Notes under the pieces: generated by a model
The model's database searches: none
Seen by the model: the letters and a program-made list of their open reading frames with translations, nothing else
Told to the model about the DNA's origin: nothing
In this document: positions 44,026-54,986 of the stretch, piece by piece
Layout: every line of letters starts with the position of its first letter
Numbering within the stretch: position 1 is the first letter of the stretch
Translations under genes and position numbers: made by a program
NCBI RefSeq assembly: GCF_013170825.1
Contig: NZ_CP033365.1
Location: 6,956,001-7,020,000, forward strand
Length of the DNA stretch: 64,000 bases
DNA from: Mesorhizobium sp. NZP2298
GTDB taxonomy: Bacteria > Pseudomonadota > Alphaproteobacteria > Rhizobiales > Rhizobiaceae
Direction of reading: 5' to 3'

Positions 44026-45015
44026 TCATGGAGCCGGGGAACGTTCGAAAGAGTTGTCGATCAAGATCAAACGACGCGGGTCATTCAAATCGAATTCGAC
44101 AATTCGTGGCACGAAGAGGCGGGCATAGCGGGTGAAGGCGCTAGTCGGAGGAAAGCGAATAACAGTGTCGCATCGACCGAGGAGATACATCTCAACGAGC
44201 GCGGAACCCCCCCCGTCGGTGCCCAGTGCTGCACTGTGTAAGGGGCCGGCCTGATCCGCCTGGAAGCGTTTTGGGACGGTGAAAAGTTCGGGAAATACGC
44301 CCGACAGGTGATCAACAACCTTGGCGCTGTCTGTACACAAGAACACCTTTACAGGTCTTGAATGCGGTTGCGCCTTGGCCATACGAATGGCAGTGCATAC
44401 CTGCTCTAAGGCAACCTTCGGATCAGCCCAGTAAGGTGCGTGATCCATAATATCTTCGCCGTTGCCGTGGCGGACATGGACTCCAATTATGCTGTGCCCC
44501 TCAAAATGTTCCTGGTAGAGCGCTTCAATGCGATCCTCAATTTCGACCCTCGGTGTGATGCTCCTAAATATGGTTCGCTCGGCCTTTTCATCGCAGCGCC
44601 ACATCAAGCAAGCATCACACACTACCGTGTTGGCTTCACAATCATCTTGGGCCTGGAAAAGATCGTTAAGCTCGTCACGTTCTTGGAAAATCTGTTCATC
44701 CGGACGGTACACGCAGTCGATGGATGGCTTGTTCCACCACGACGGGAAGAAGGGACCAGGGAATGAGACGTGGTTGATCTGGTCATCGCATATGACCCGT
44801 ACACCACCGATATCCTCAATTGGCTTGAAGAAAGCTGGAAAGGCATTCGCAAACGGGTTGTCAAGGTAACAAGAGCCGCGCCAATCTATTGCTAAAGCTC
44901 GTCCCGTCCGATGTGCGTAGTCCCAAGCCGACGCGAGAGACCACAGGCAATCACCGAGACCCGTGCGCCGTCGAGAAACAACGAACCGATCGTTCCTTGA
45001 GCGATCAACAAGCAT
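44026..45015 (-). CDS. nodZ: NodZ, alpha-1,6-fucosyltransferase for Nod factors
   Basis: A 329-aa NodZ. N-terminal [17 protein letters not shown] and the GDP-fucose-binding [12 protein letters not shown] are the GT23 hallmarks. It transfers fucose to C6 of the reducing-end glucosamine of the lipochitooligosaccharide. GGAGAG precedes ATG 45015, which directly abuts the stop of a small upstream ORF. A nod box lies about 270 bp upstream, so NodD and plant flavonoids should control it. Confidence 0.95.
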   Translation of the reverse strand: MLVDRSRNDRFVVSRRRTGLGDCLWSLASAWDYAHRTGRALAIDWRGSCYLDNPFANAFPAFFKPIEDIGGVRVICDDQINHVSFPGPFFPSWWNKPSIDCVYRPDEQIFQERDELNDLFQAQDDCEANTVVCDACLMWRCDEKAERTIFRSITPRVEIEDRIEALYQEHFEGHSIIGVHVRHGNGEDIMDHAPYWADPKVALEQVCTAIRMAKAQPHSRPVKVFLCTDSAKVVDHLSGVFPELFTVPKRFQADQAGPLHSAALGTDGGGSALVEMYLLGRCDTVIRFPPTSAFTRYARLFVPRIVEFDLNDPRRLILIDNSFERSPAP

Positions 45016-45225
45016 CTAAATTGCCTCTCTCCAGAACACCACAAGCCTCAGCTTTGCTGCTGCGTTTGAGGCAAGCGCCTGCGCAATTCGGGGAAGATTG
45101 TCGTGCTGTGCCAATTCGATGTAGCTCGCGTCTGTCGCGGAAGTGCCTGGCCGCGATGGACGCGCGCCTGGGCTGGTCTTCCGCGCAGACCAGAAAATGC
45201 TCTTCGGAGCCAACGTAAACATCAA
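45016..45225 (-). CDS. Small ORF between the nod box and nodZ (uncertain)
   Basis: A 69-aa ORF ending exactly at the nodZ start (TAGATG), so it could be coupled to nodZ. Its C-terminus ASYIELAQHDNLPRIAQAL looks protein-like; the N-terminal part reads better in an overlapping frame (MVDVYVGSEEHFLVCAEDQ). Together they suggest one short gene broken by a frameshift. I do not recognise the family. Confidence 0.3.
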   Translation of the reverse strand: MMFTLAPKSIFWSARKTSPGARPSRPGTSATDASYIELAQHDNLPRIAQALASNAAAKLRLVVFWREAI

Positions 45226-45280
45226 CCACTTTCCTTAAGGCTGCTACATTCTTGAATTCTTTCTATGCATCGTGCCGTAA

Positions 45281-45329
45281 CATCGGTAAAATCGTCTGTT
45301 TCGATGAAACGCATCCACGCCATGGATGG
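45281..45329 (-). promoter_or_regulatory. nod box (NodD-binding promoter) of nodZ-noeL-nolK
   Basis: Read on the minus strand the segment has CCATCCATGGCGTGGATG, then CATCGAAACA and GATTTTACCGATG. This fits the conserved nod box ATCCAY...GATG...ATC-NAAACAATCGATTTTACCAATC with few mismatches. It faces nodZ. Confidence 0.85.
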
Positions 45330-45494
45330 CTAGTGACATGGGTTCCAGAGCGTTGGCTGTGAACCCTCTCGCTGTGCTCGACGCACCGCTAACCCCAGCG
45401 GAACCTCACGGTGACAGCACGCAGCATCGACCTAAGTGAGCCGGCCATGAGCGCGGGCCGCGGCCACGAAGCTTCGACTGGGCCAGGTTCTGCA

Positions 45495-45870
45495 TGGGAG
45501 CGCCACAAAGAAAGAGGCGATGCGTCGAGCTGTAAGCGAGCCTGAGCTCGCTTTCGAAGCGCTATGCCATCAACCCCAAGACGGTCGCGAAGTGGAGGAG
45601 CGGAGTTCGACCGCCGATCTGCCCACCGGCCCCAGGGAGCCGAGATCGAAGGTTCTGTCTGCCGTAGAAGAGGACCGTTGTTGTGGCCTTCCGCCGCAAC
45701 ACACTGCTGCCGCTGGACGGTTGCCTCTACGGCCTTGCAGCCGACGATCCCGCATCTGACGCGCTCTTCATTGCACCGATGTCTGCAGCGCAAGCATCGG
45801 CTTCTTCCACATTGATATTGCGGAGATCCCAACCGAACAGGGCAAGCTAAACATCAAGGCCTTTGTACCG
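45495..45870 (+). mobile_element. IS481-type transposase fragment, degenerate
   Basis: In shifting frames the sequence gives RYAINPKTVAKWR near 45560, LPLRPCS/TIPHLTRSSLHRCLQR and FFHIDIAEIPTEQGKL, i.e. the N-terminal and early catalytic part of an IS481-family transposase. Stops and shifts break it. A second fragment of the same element lies inverted at 47945-48460. Confidence 0.75.
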
Positions 45871-45945
45871 CGCACCGCCTGTCGCGAACCTTCGCGCCCC
45901 TCTGGCCCGCCGGCACCAAAGGAGACCGTCGCGGCGCCGTTGTTG

Positions 45946-47112
45946 CTAGATCACATTCAATTCCCTAAACGCCCGCCCTTCGGCGACACGGATGTACCCA
46001 AACGCGGAGCAATCGACCGTGCGGTAGCCGCCATGCACGAGAAGCTCGGCCAGCGCCTTGCCGACCGCCGGGGCCTGCTGCAGACCGTGGCCTGAAAATC
46101 CGTTGGCGAAGAGGAAATTTTTCACCTTGGGGTGCGGCCCGATCACCGCGTTCTGGTCGAGCGTGTTGTAATCGTAGTGCCCGGCCCAGGCGCGGGTAGG
46201 CTTGATGGCCTCGAAGGCCGGAATGCGGGTCGCCAGCACCGGCCAAATCACCTCTTCGAACAGCGGCCAGTCGACCTCGAAATCCTGGGGATCGGCCGGG
46301 CCGTCGCCCTCTTCCGGCTCGGCGCCGCCGGTGAGATAGACCGAGCCTTCCGGCCGGACATAGATGCCGGAGGGATCGACCAGCAGCGGCATGTCGGCAT
46401 ATTTTTCGCGCGCCTCGAAGACGAAGACATTGCGCTTGCGCGGCTCGACCGGCAGCGCCAGCCCGGCGAGAGCGGCGACCTTGCCGGCATTCGGCCCGGC
46501 GGCATTGAGGACGGTGCCGGCTTCGATCGTCTCGCCATTGTCGAGCCTGACGCTGGTGACACGGTGGCCCTGCCGCTCGATGCCGATGACCGAGGCGGTC
46601 ATAATGTCCACGTTCTTGCCGCGCAGCGCCTTGCGGAACAGCGTCAGCATTGCATGCGCGTCGAACCAGCCTTCGCCGCTGCGGCCATAGGAGCCGGCGG
46701 ATATACCTTCGGTCGACAGCCAAGGGAAGCGGCGCGTCAGCTGATCCGCGTCCTCGAGCACGATGTCGGCCCCCTCGGCGACCTGCGCTTCGTGATTGGC
46801 ATTCAGGATCGGCAGCCCGTTCTCGCTAGCGAGAATGAGAAAGCCGCCCTCGCGAAAACCGATGTCGGCGTCCGCGCCGAATTCTTCCTTCAGCCGCCGG
46901 AACAGTTTCATGGTGAACTGCGACAGGCGGATGTTCTGCGGGATCGAGAATTGCTGGCGAATGGAGGCGCAGGACAACGTCGTTGCCGCGTGCGCGAACT
47001 GCGGATCGCGCTCGATCAGCGCGATCGAGCCGGAAAACTCTTCCTCGCGCAGATAGTAGGCGATCGAGGAGCCGACGATGGCTCCTCCGATGATAACGAT
47101 GTCGTAACGCAC
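45946..47112 (-). CDS. FAD-dependent oxidoreductase (D-amino-acid oxidase/glycine oxidase family)
   Basis: A 388-aa DAO-family flavoprotein. I favour a GTG start at 47112 (VRYDIVIIGGAIVGSS) behind GGAAAGG; an ATG at 47151 is the alternative. The FAD fold is IVIIGGAIVGSSIAYYL, and the C-terminal NGFSGHGLQQAPAVGKALAELL is typical. It oxidises an amine or amino acid; substrate unknown. It lies between two inverted IS481 fragments with a metK remnant, so it was probably brought in by rearrangement. Confidence 0.88.
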   Translation of the reverse strand: MRYDIVIIGGAIVGSSIAYYLREEEFSGSIALIERDPQFAHAATTLSCASIRQQFSIPQNIRLSQFTMKLFRRLKEEFGADADIGFREGGFLILASENGLPILNANHEAQVAEGADIVLEDADQLTRRFPWLSTEGISAGSYGRSGEGWFDAHAMLTLFRKALRGKNVDIMTASVIGIERQGHRVTSVRLDNGETIEAGTVLNAAGPNAGKVAALAGLALPVEPRKRNVFVFEAREKYADMPLLVDPSGIYVRPEGSVYLTGGAEPEEGDGPADPQDFEVDWPLFEEVIWPVLATRIPAFEAIKPTRAWAGHYDYNTLDQNAVIGPHPKVKNFLFANGFSGHGLQQAPAVGKALAELLVHGGYRTVDCSAFGYIRVAEGRAFRELNVI

Positions 47113-47241
47113 TTTTTTGTCGCCTTTCCGGTAACCGCCCGTGTCGATCACACAGCCGTCAGCATGATGTCGAAGCGCGTGCCGCGGCGGGCGCGGGCCT
47201 AGCGAGTTGAAAAGGGTTGCCGCATGCGCTTGATCCAGCGG

Positions 47242-47660
47242 CGCTCACGCAGCTGCCGGTCCTGCCTCACGCAGCAAGTCGTCGGCTCTGTCCGTCTTCT
47301 CCCAGGTGAACTCAGGCTCTTCACGGCCGAAGTGTCCGTATGTCGCCGTGTTGCGGTATATCGGGCGCACGAGATCAAGCATCTTGATGATGCCTTTCGG
47401 TCGGAGATCGAAAACATGCGAATCCAAACATGAGGCCCTGATCCCGCCCTTGCTCGAGATCCTGCCATCGTCCTTCATCAACGCCCTGGCTGATGTCGGG
47501 CGACTGCCCGGTGAGAGCCAGAACGACGGCGCAATTTCGACTCAAAGCCGATGGCATCGTCGTAGCCAATATAGAGTATCGTATCGCGGGCGACTTGGGT
47601 GTAATCGATGTGCGCATGGCTGGTACCCTCGTCCTGCTGGCTTTGTCATTTCGCGCTCTT
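47242..47660 (-). pseudogene. metK (S-adenosylmethionine synthetase) remnant
   Basis: Two parts of MetK are joined in broken frames on the minus strand. One is an internal segment ([12 protein letters not shown] and [10 protein letters not shown]); the other is the C-terminus ([39 protein letters not shown]). The central portion is missing, so no active enzyme can be made. Confidence 0.8.
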
Positions 47661-47944
47661 CGCAAATGCTGTTTGGCGGCGGAACATAAAACGACACCAG
47701 ATTTCTGCCGCCACTGATCTCGAAAGTTGTGATGAGCGTACCATTGACAGCGATTTGCGCTCGCAACGATTCCATGAATTTCTTTGAAGGATCTGTTGCA
47801 ACGCTAAACAACAACGCAACGAGATTGGCGGGGGCCTGGTAAGACGGCAAGCTGGAACTGGTTGGCCAAGAGGGAGGCGATCGGCGCACCTTTCCCCAGG
47901 CGACGTGCTAACTTGCATCGTGCACCTCATCCGCCATTTGCTAA

Positions 47945-48460
47945 ATGTTTTGTCCCGGCATTTGCTGGAGCGGATTGAAAGTGAACGCTCGGGCTGGGAA
48001 GCCCATGCCTTCCAGATGAACTCGCAGGGCGTGAGGCCCTTGAGGGTCTTCAGCTTGCGGCCGAAATTGTAGGCCGCGACGAAGTCGGCAAGATGCCGAC
48101 GCAGTTGGTCGCGATCGTCGTAGTGGAAGCGCTTGACGGTTGCGTCTTGATGGTCTGGTTCATTCTCTCGACTCTTCTCGCCGGCCTGTCGCCTTCGACA
48201 TCTGGCAATCGGCCGATGCTTGCCTGCAGACAGCGGTGGGAGCGCGTCAGATGCGGGACATCGGCTGCAACGCGTAGAGGCAATCGTCGAGCGGCAGCAG
48301 CCTTGTTGCGGCGGAAGGCCACAACAACGGTTTTCCTCGACAGACAGAACTGTCGACTCCCTGGAGCCGGTGGACAGATCGGCGGTCGAATTCCGCTTCT
48401 CCACTTCGCGACCGTCTTGGGGTTGATGCCATAGCGCTCCGAAAGCGACCTCACCTAGCC
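47945..48460 (-). mobile_element. IS481-type transposase fragment, degenerate and inverted relative to 45495-45870
   Basis: The minus strand gives RYGINPKTVAKWR at the N-terminus and RRHLADFVAAYNFGRKLKTL with LTPCEFIWKAW at the C-terminus. The catalytic core between them is deleted. It shares near-identical bases with the fragment at 45495 but in opposite orientation. Confidence 0.78.
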
Positions 48461-48529
48461 CATAGTGCATCCTTTGAGTCGGACGAGAATGGCGAAATTT
48501 CTTTTCCGCGACATGCAAGCAAGAAGGCT

Positions 48530-49897
48530 TCAGCCAATGGCGGTTTTTCGATAATCGGCCGTGTCTATCCCATGTCGTTTCAGCTTGTCGTAGAAGGTCT
48601 TGCGGGGAACTCCCAGGACTTCGATCGTGCGCCTCACGTCGCCGCCGCATTCCTGCAAGGCATCGCGGATGACAGTCGCCTCATAAAGGCTGACCTTCTC
48701 GGACAAGTGGAGGCTTGATACCGCTTGTTCCTTTCGACCTGATGCAATGGGCGTGCCTAGCCTTTCAAGTCCCAATGCAACGCGATCGGCGAAATGCACG
48801 AGTTCACGGACATTGCCGGGCCAATTGTGGCTCACGAGGCGATCGCGCACGCCAGCGCTTATGTCCGGAACTGGCCTGCTGAAGCGTTTGGAGGCGCGTT
48901 CCAGGAAATGCCCAAAGAGCATCGGGATGTCTTCGCGCCTTTCGCGAAGCGGCGGGATGCGGAGCGTCACCACATTCAGCCGGAAATAAAGGTCTTCCCG
49001 GAAATCTCCGCGGGCGGCCGGATCGCCGAGATCGGCCTTGGTAGCCGACACGACACGAAGGTCGATGCTGCGGGTTTCGTTCGTGCCAAGCGGCGTGATC
49101 TGCCGGGTCTCAAGCACCCTCAGAAGCTTCACCTGGAGTGCTGGCGGCATCGACTCGATTTCGTCGAGGAAGAGCGTCCCTCCGTTCGAATGCTCGATGC
49201 GACCGGTCCTGCGCCTCTGCGCGCCAGTAAAGGCGCCTGCCTCGTGCCCGAAAAGTTCGCTATCGATGACGCTTTCGGGCAGCGCTCCACAATTCAGGGC
49301 AACGAAGGGCTTCGTGCGTCGTCTGCTCCAGCGGTGAAGCAGATCCGCGACCACCTCCTTGCCCGTGCCCGTCTCGCCTTCCACAAGGACATCCACATCG
49401 GTATCGGCGATCTGGCGGAGAGTTTCGCGCAATCGAATCATGGTCGGTGCCTCCCCGATCAGCGGGATATCGCCCGCAGATCGGACAACCGCATCCCTAA
49501 GACGTCTGTTTTCCAGGACCAGGCGCCGTTTTTCCGAAGCGCGATGCAGCGTCACGAGAAGCCGGTCGTTCGCATATGGCTTCGAGATGAAATCGTAGGC
49601 GCCATCCTTGATGGCGGCAACGGCCAGCTCGACGTCGGCATGCCCGGTGATCAGGACAACCGGAATCTCCGGGTCGATCGCCTTCACTCGCTCGAAGAGC
49701 TGAAGTCCGTTCAGCCCGGGCATACGGATGTCACTCACGACAGGGCCATCGAAGTTCCCGTCGATTCTGGCGAGTGCGGCCTCGGCCGAACCGAACACGC
49801 TCGGTGAGAACGAGGCAAGCTTCAGCATCTGCGTGGCTGCGCGAAGCACATCCTCGTCATCGTCGATAAAAATGACCGGTCCTGATTCAGCACTCAT
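48530..49897 (-). CDS. dctD: DctD, C4-dicarboxylate response regulator (NtrC family)
   Basis: A 455-aa sigma-54-dependent activator. The receiver domain has the acidic pocket IDDDED and phosphoacceptor Asp in VVSDIRMPG. The AAA+ domain has [18 protein letters not shown] and LFLDEIESM; the C-terminal HTH is [18 protein letters not shown]. It activates dctA from the palindromes at 51799-51846. Start overlaps the dctB stop by 4 bp. Confidence 0.95.
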   Translation of the reverse strand: MSAESGPVIFIDDDEDVLRAATQMLKLASFSPSVFGSAEAALARIDGNFDGPVVSDIRMPGLNGLQLFERVKAIDPEIPVVLITGHADVELAVAAIKDGAYDFISKPYANDRLLVTLHRASEKRRLVLENRRLRDAVVRSAGDIPLIGEAPTMIRLRETLRQIADTDVDVLVEGETGTGKEVVADLLHRWSRRRTKPFVALNCGALPESVIDSELFGHEAGAFTGAQRRRTGRIEHSNGGTLFLDEIESMPPALQVKLLRVLETRQITPLGTNETRSIDLRVVSATKADLGDPAARGDFREDLYFRLNVVTLRIPPLRERREDIPMLFGHFLERASKRFSRPVPDISAGVRDRLVSHNWPGNVRELVHFADRVALGLERLGTPIASGRKEQAVSSLHLSEKVSLYEATVIRDALQECGGDVRRTIEVLGVPRKTFYDKLKRHGIDTADYRKTAIG

Positions 49898-51765
49898 GCC
49901 GCTCGCCTCAGATCGACCGTGAAGGAAGTCCCTCTCCCGTGGCCGGCATCATCATGCCGCAACGAGCCGCCGAGCTCACGTGCGATCTCTTGCGAAATGA
50001 CCAGGCCAAGACCGAGACCCTTTTCCTTGTTGGTAACGAACGGCATGAAGAGGCTCCTGCGAATGTCGGGGGCAAGGCCGGGGCCGTTGTCCCGAAGGGA
50101 AATAGCGACCATTTCCCCGTTTTCGGCGAGCGCTATCTCGACGCGGGGCTCCGGTTGATCCTTCAGAGCGTCAAGCGCGTTCTGGAGAAGGTTGACGAGT
50201 ATCTGCTCCAGTCGCATGCGGCTTGCCATGACAATTGGAGACGGATCGATCCGCTTCCGTTCAATCGTCACCCCGGAATCGCGAATTCGGCCTGAAAGAA
50301 GCGACAGAGCGCCGTCGATCGCGTCGTCCGCCAGTATCGGTCCCATCGATCCGCTGGCGCGGCGGGAAAAGGACCTTAGCGTTTCAGTGATCGTGCCGAT
50401 CCTGCCGGTCATGGCGACGATCGAGGCCAGATTCTCGGCGGTTTCTTGCGACCGGCCGATCCCTAGAAGACGCGCGGCATTTTCAGCATAGGTGCGGATT
50501 GCGGCGACCGGCTGGTTGATCTCGTGGGCGACCCCGGCCGTTATCTGTCCCAGGATTGACAAGCGGTTCGCCTGGGCGAGTTCGTCGCGCAGGCGACGCA
50601 CTCTTGCTTCAGCGTTCTCTCGCTCGGCGATCTCACCGGCGAGCGCTGCGTTCGAGCTCTGGAGCTCCGCCGTGCGCAGTTCGACGCGATGCTCCAGTTC
50701 CGCATTCAGCAACACAAGCACTTCTTGCCGCTGCCGGGCCGCCCGCCGCCGTCGAACAATGATGAAAATGACGAATCCAACGAGAACGAGGGCAAGCAGC
50801 GTTGTCACGCGGGCTGTCATGACCGCCGAGGAGATCTCGGTGTCGGCGGGGATGAGCAACGACATGCGCCAGCCCGGAACTGCTTTGCCGAGATCCTGCG
50901 AAACCGCAACGAAATCGGCTGATCGACTCTCAGGAGTTGCGGTGACCAGGTTGTCGCCGCGGCGGGAAAGCGGCACCGGCTCGAAAGTCACGCCCGGTAG
51001 CTGCAGACGATCGCGAGCGGTTTGCTTCTCCTTTGCGGAAAGCGGTGAGAGAGCGCCAAAACGCCATTGGGGCACGCTCGTGGCAAGAACCACGCCTCGC
51101 TCATCGGTCGTGAAGACCACGAAGCCGCTCTCCAGCCAACGCGACTCGACGCGGTCGAGCTCCACCTTCACCACAACCACACCGAGCGGCCCCTCCGGCC
51201 CATCGACCCGGCTCGACAGATAGAGACCAGGGCGCGCGCTAACCGTGCCGAGCGCATATTGCATAGCCGCGCCATCCGCCATCGCCTCGGTGAAGTAGTG
51301 GCGAAAGCGGTAATCGCTGCCGACGAAACTGGTCGGCTCGCCGGCGTTGCTCGCAGCAACCGCTACGCCCTCAGGATTAATGATGTAGAGTATAGAAGAG
51401 CCGGCGTCGCGCGCGATGGCGCGAAGCTTCTCATCAAGCGCGGCTTCGTTGGCAGTGCTCGGACTGCGAAGCATCTCCTGAACGGCACCGTCGCGTGCCA
51501 GAACCAGCGGAATCATTCGCTGCTTCTCGATCTCTCCTTTCAAACTGTCGGCTGCAAGCGGGAACGCGGCAAGAGCACGGTCGCGTAGGGCATACTCTGC
51601 TCTGGTGCCGGCGATGCGTCCCGTTGCAAAGACGACGAAACAGAGCGCCGCACCAAGAATTGCAAGCAAAACCACAAGCCAGAGAGATCGACCGCCGGAT
51701 CTACCAGGGAAGACCAATGGGGCGCGCTGGAAGGCGCCATTACCCATGTCTTCTTCTTCTGCCAT
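49894..51765 (-). CDS. dctB: DctB, C4-dicarboxylate sensor histidine kinase
   Basis: A 623-aa membrane sensor kinase, started at ATG 51765 ([12 protein letters not shown]); another ATG is at 51747. It has two transmembrane segments (about 33-55 and 310-330), a periplasmic PDC-type sensor between them, then a coiled coil and the kinase: H-box [21 protein letters not shown]-box [11 protein letters not shown]-box [10 protein letters not shown]. It phosphorylates DctD in response to succinate, malate or fumarate. It is divergent from dctA. Confidence 0.94.
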   Translation of the reverse strand: MAEEEDMGNGAFQRAPLVFPGRSGGRSLWLVVLLAILGAALCFVVFATGRIAGTRAEYALRDRALAAFPLAADSLKGEIEKQRMIPLVLARDGAVQEMLRSPSTANEAALDEKLRAIARDAGSSILYIINPEGVAVAASNAGEPTSFVGSDYRFRHYFTEAMADGAAMQYALGTVSARPGLYLSSRVDGPEGPLGVVVVKVELDRVESRWLESGFVVFTTDERGVVLATSVPQWRFGALSPLSAKEKQTARDRLQLPGVTFEPVPLSRRGDNLVTATPESRSADFVAVSQDLGKAVPGWRMSLLIPADTEISSAVMTARVTTLLALVLVGFVIFIIVRRRRAARQRQEVLVLLNAELEHRVELRTAELQSSNAALAGEIAERENAEARVRRLRDELAQANRLSILGQITAGVAHEINQPVAAIRTYAENAARLLGIGRSQETAENLASIVAMTGRIGTITETLRSFSRRASGSMGPILADDAIDGALSLLSGRIRDSGVTIERKRIDPSPIVMASRMRLEQILVNLLQNALDALKDQPEPRVEIALAENGEMVAISLRDNGPGLAPDIRRSLFMPFVTNKEKGLGLGLVISQEIARELGGSLRHDDAGHGRGTSFTVDLRRAA

Positions 51766-51798
51766 CGTATTCTTAAAACAGATCATTGACGAACCATA

Positions 51799-51814
51799 GT
51801 GCGGGGTTCCGCCA
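51799..51814. promoter_or_regulatory. Upstream DctD-binding palindrome, imperfect
   Basis: GTGCGG-GGTT-CCGCCA, related to the perfect site 32 bp downstream. Tandem sites of this kind are known upstream of rhizobial dctA. Confidence 0.6.
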
Positions 51815-51830
51815 GAAGGGAAGGCGATCC

Positions 51831-51846
51831 GTGCGGAAAACCGCAC
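51831..51846. promoter_or_regulatory. DctD-binding palindrome
   Basis: GTGCGG-AAAA-CCGCAC, a perfect dyad 64 bp upstream of the dctA -24/-12 element. Confidence 0.75.
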
Positions 51847-51909
51847 AATCTTGCTGCGCGATTTGTTGAAGATACCTGAGGCTCCGGCGATTTCCGCGCT
51901 CTCTTGGCT

Positions 51910-51925
51910 TGGCACGGCTATTGCG
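51910..51925 (+). promoter_or_regulatory. Sigma-54 promoter of dctA
   Basis: TGGCACGGCTATTGCG is a full -24/-12 consensus with GG and GC 12 bp apart, 97 bp upstream of the dctA ATG. Confidence 0.85.
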
Positions 51926-52021
51926 GTCAACAACGCAGCAGCGTTCGACCGGGGCGCCGCGATGGGAGAAGCCGCGGGGAGGAACAGCCCGCCCCAAACC
52001 GGTCAGGGAGAGAAAACTTAC

Positions 52022-53455
52022 ATGTTGACCCCACTGGCTCCAAGCGTAAAGCGCGCACCCCGCAAGACCCTTTTTGCCAAGCCTTACGTGCAGGTGCTTG
52101 TCGCAATCCTCCTCGGAGTTGCGGTTGGCCATTTTTATCCGCAAATCGGAGAAAACCTGAAGCCGCTCGGCGATGCCTTCATCAAGCTCGTCAAGATGAT
52201 CATCGCGCCCGTTATCTTTCTGACCGTGTCGACTGGAATTGCCGGCATGAGCGATCTTCAGAAGGTCGGCCGTGTTGCCGGCAAGGCGATGGTCTATTTC
52301 TTCACCTTCTCGACGCTCGCGCTTATCGTCGGCCTCATCGTCGGCAATGTCATTCAGCCTGGCGCCGGCCTCAACATCGATCTGACCTCGCTCGACGTCC
52401 AAGCCGTCAATGGCTATGCCTCAAAGGCCCATGAGCAGTCCGTGACCGGCTTCCTCATGAACATGATCCCGACCACGATTGTCGGCGCCTTTGTGGAAGG
52501 CGACATTCTACAGGTGTTGTTCTTCTCCGTCCTCTTCGGCATCGCGCTGGCGATGGTCGGAGAATCGGGCAAATCGGTTCTTTCCTTCCTTCAGGACCTC
52601 ACTGCACCCGTTTTCAAATTGGTCGGCATCCTGATGAAAGCCGCGCCGATCGGTGCTTTCGGAGCAATGGCCTTCACGATTGGCAAATATGGCATCGGTT
52701 CGGTAGCCAACCTTGCGATGCTGGTCGGGACCTTCTATCTCACGGCCTTCCTCTTCGTATTCGGGGTTCTCGGTGCAGTCTGTCGCTACAACGGCTTCTC
52801 GATCTTTTCTCTTATCCGCTACATAAAGGAAGAGCTGCTGCTGGTCCTCGGAACGTCCTCCTCCGAGGCTGCGCTGCCCTCTCTCATGGAGAAAATGGAA
52901 AAGGCCGGCGCCAAGCGCTCGGTCGTGGGCCTGGTTATCCCGACCGGATATTCCTTCAATCTGGATGGCACCAATATCTACATGACCCTCGCGGCCCTTT
53001 TCATCGCGCAGGCGACGAATACGGATTTGTCAGTTGGCGATCAGGTCCTGCTGCTGCTCGTCGCGATGCTTTCCTCCAAGGGTGCAGCAGGTGTCACAGG
53101 TGCCGGCTTCGTCACGTTGGCCGCTACGCTCTCCGTAGTGCCGGCAGTTCCCGTTGCTGGAATGGCGCTGATCCTTGGCGTCGATCGCTTCATGTCGGAA
53201 TGCAGGGCACTGACGAATTTGGTCGGTAACGCGGTGGCATCGCTCGTCGTCGCCCGCTGGGAAGGCGAACTGGATCAGGCGCAATTGAAAGCTGCATTCT
53301 GCGGCCACCAGCCTGCCGAGACATCAACCGGCCAGCCACTGATAACGCCCGCGCCCAGCAACTCGGCAGCATCGCTGCCGGTTGAACCGCCTGGCTGGTC
53401 CCAAACGCCGGACGATCGGGCCGCGGGTTCCAAACAAACTCTCGCGGGCCGATGA
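52022..53455 (+). CDS. dctA: DctA, C4-dicarboxylate/H+ symporter
   Basis: A 477-aa DAACS-family transporter, started at ATG 52022 ([15 protein letters not shown]). Family motifs are [18 protein letters not shown] (serine-rich loop) and [28 protein letters not shown]. It supplies malate and succinate to bacteroids. It is about 30 residues longer than usual, due to a Pro/Ser-rich, probably cytoplasmic C-terminal tail. DctB/DctD are encoded divergently. Confidence 0.96.
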   Translation: MLTPLAPSVKRAPRKTLFAKPYVQVLVAILLGVAVGHFYPQIGENLKPLGDAFIKLVKMIIAPVIFLTVSTGIAGMSDLQKVGRVAGKAMVYFFTFSTLALIVGLIVGNVIQPGAGLNIDLTSLDVQAVNGYASKAHEQSVTGFLMNMIPTTIVGAFVEGDILQVLFFSVLFGIALAMVGESGKSVLSFLQDLTAPVFKLVGILMKAAPIGAFGAMAFTIGKYGIGSVANLAMLVGTFYLTAFLFVFGVLGAVCRYNGFSIFSLIRYIKEELLLVLGTSSSEAALPSLMEKMEKAGAKRSVVGLVIPTGYSFNLDGTNIYMTLAALFIAQATNTDLSVGDQVLLLLVAMLSSKGAAGVTGAGFVTLAATLSVVPAVPVAGMALILGVDRFMSECRALTNLVGNAVASLVVARWEGELDQAQLKAAFCGHQPAETSTGQPLITPAPSNSAASLPVEPPGWSQTPDDRAAGSKQTLAGR

Positions 53456-53773
53456 AATCAACAATCCCGAAATGCAGTGGGTGCAAAATCATCTGCGCCT
53501 TGCGAAGGTCTTGCACCGGTCACGACACACAAGCCCTCGATGATGCGCTTAATGCCTCCGAAGTTTGCGACGGTTCGTGGAACCGGGTGCGGAGCTGGGT
53601 CGGAGCCGTCGGCACGGCTGAACAATTCGCCCAGGCTCTACGTTTCGGCTTCTACCTCGCACCATGCCACGACAAGAATTCGGTAGCGAACAGGATCAAT
53701 GCAGGAATGACAGATTTTACTGAATCGACCTTTGCCGGATTTCTTCTTGATGTCGTTTAATCAGACTCGAACA
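53456..53773. other. Intergenic stretch, no supported feature
   Basis: Between dctA and the LacI-type gene I see short open frames without family similarity and no clear promoter or terminator motif. Confidence 0.5.
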
Positions 53774-54805
53774 ATGGCGAAGCGACCCATAATTGCTGAT
53801 ATCGCCCGGGAAGCCGGGGTTAGTGTTGCCACCGTTGACCGAGTTCTGAATGCCCGTCATCCGGTGCGGAAGGAGACTGCGCAGCGGGTCTTAGCGGCGG
53901 CACAGGCCATCGGATATCACGCCGCAGGTCTTATCAAGCAGCGCCTGCAGCCGGACCTGCCGCAATATCGGCTTGGCTTCATCTTGAGAAAACCGACTCA
54001 CCACTTCTACCAGGGCTTCGCGCGTGAGGTCGAAGCGGCGGTCAACGCGGCGAAGTGCTTCCATGGCACTTCGCTCATCGAATTCGCGCCGTCGCACATG
54101 CCGTGCGACCTTATTCCATTGCTCAAGGAATTCGGAGCGCGCTGCCACGCGATCGCCATGGTGGCGCCGGACCATCCGGCGATCACGGCAGCCGTCCAAG
54201 AACTCAAGGCAAAAGGCATCCCCGTTTTCTCGCTGCTTTCCGATTTCGCCGAAGGTGTTCGTGAGGGTTATATCGGCCTCGACAACCGCAAGGTCGGGCG
54301 GACGACAGCGTGGATGCTTTCAAAGGTCGCAAGACGGCCGGGCAAGGTGGCGGTTTTTGTCGGCAGCCACCGTTTTCAGGGGCAGGAGCTGCGGGAGGTC
54401 GGCTTTCGCTCCTATTTCCGTGAGAATGCACCGGCATTCGAGCTGCTCGATCCGCTCGTGAACCTTGAGGCACGGCAGATCACCTACGAGGCCACGCTGG
54501 ATCTCATGCAACGGGAACCCGAACTCACCGGCTTCTATGTGGCCGGCGGAGGTATGGAGGGAGCGATCTCCGCGCTCCGTGAAGAAGGCGAAAGCCGGGG
54601 TCTCGTCGCGATCGTTAACGAGATCACGCCGGAGTCACGGGCTGCACTCGCAGATGGCATGATCACGATGTCGGTCGCCACGCCCCAGCGCCTGCTTTGC
54701 CAGGAACTGATGACGCTGATGGCCCAGGCCATCAAGGTCGGCACTTCGGAGACGCTTGGGCAGACTTTTCTGCCGTTTGAGATTTATCTGCCGGAAAACA
54801 TCTGA
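53774..54805 (+). CDS. LacI-family transcriptional regulator
   Basis: A 343-aa regulator, started at ATG 53774 (MAKRPIIADIAREAGVSVATVDRVLN), which places the HTH at the N-terminus; earlier in-frame ATGs have no better ribosome site. The periplasmic-binding-protein-like ligand domain includes GYIGLDNRKVGRTTAWML and FYVAGGGMEGAISAL. It probably senses a sugar or polyol. The downstream neighbour was a TIM-barrel sugar isomerase-like gene, now decayed, so its target pathway may be lost here. Confidence 0.9.
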   Translation: MAKRPIIADIAREAGVSVATVDRVLNARHPVRKETAQRVLAAAQAIGYHAAGLIKQRLQPDLPQYRLGFILRKPTHHFYQGFAREVEAAVNAAKCFHGTSLIEFAPSHMPCDLIPLLKEFGARCHAIAMVAPDHPAITAAVQELKAKGIPVFSLLSDFAEGVREGYIGLDNRKVGRTTAWMLSKVARRPGKVAVFVGSHRFQGQELREVGFRSYFRENAPAFELLDPLVNLEARQITYEATLDLMQREPELTGFYVAGGGMEGAISALREEGESRGLVAIVNEITPESRAALADGMITMSVATPQRLLCQELMTLMAQAIKVGTSETLGQTFLPFEIYLPENI

Positions 54806-54986
54806 AAAACTGATAAAATACTATCATGAGAGCCTAATTTCCTTTCATTCATGAAAGAAAAGCAGCGGGAGTTTGATTGACTCACCTGCCTGATTCCGGT
54901 CTCGTTTAACAACGAATGATTGCTGCGCGGCGGAAGCCAGTCAGCCGAGAACGACGACCCGCACTTCATGAAGAGAGAGGAAAGCC

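Noticed and set aside
53452..53760. 102-aa plus-strand frame between dctA and the LacI gene
   Set aside because: No family features and no ribosome site; likely chance frame.
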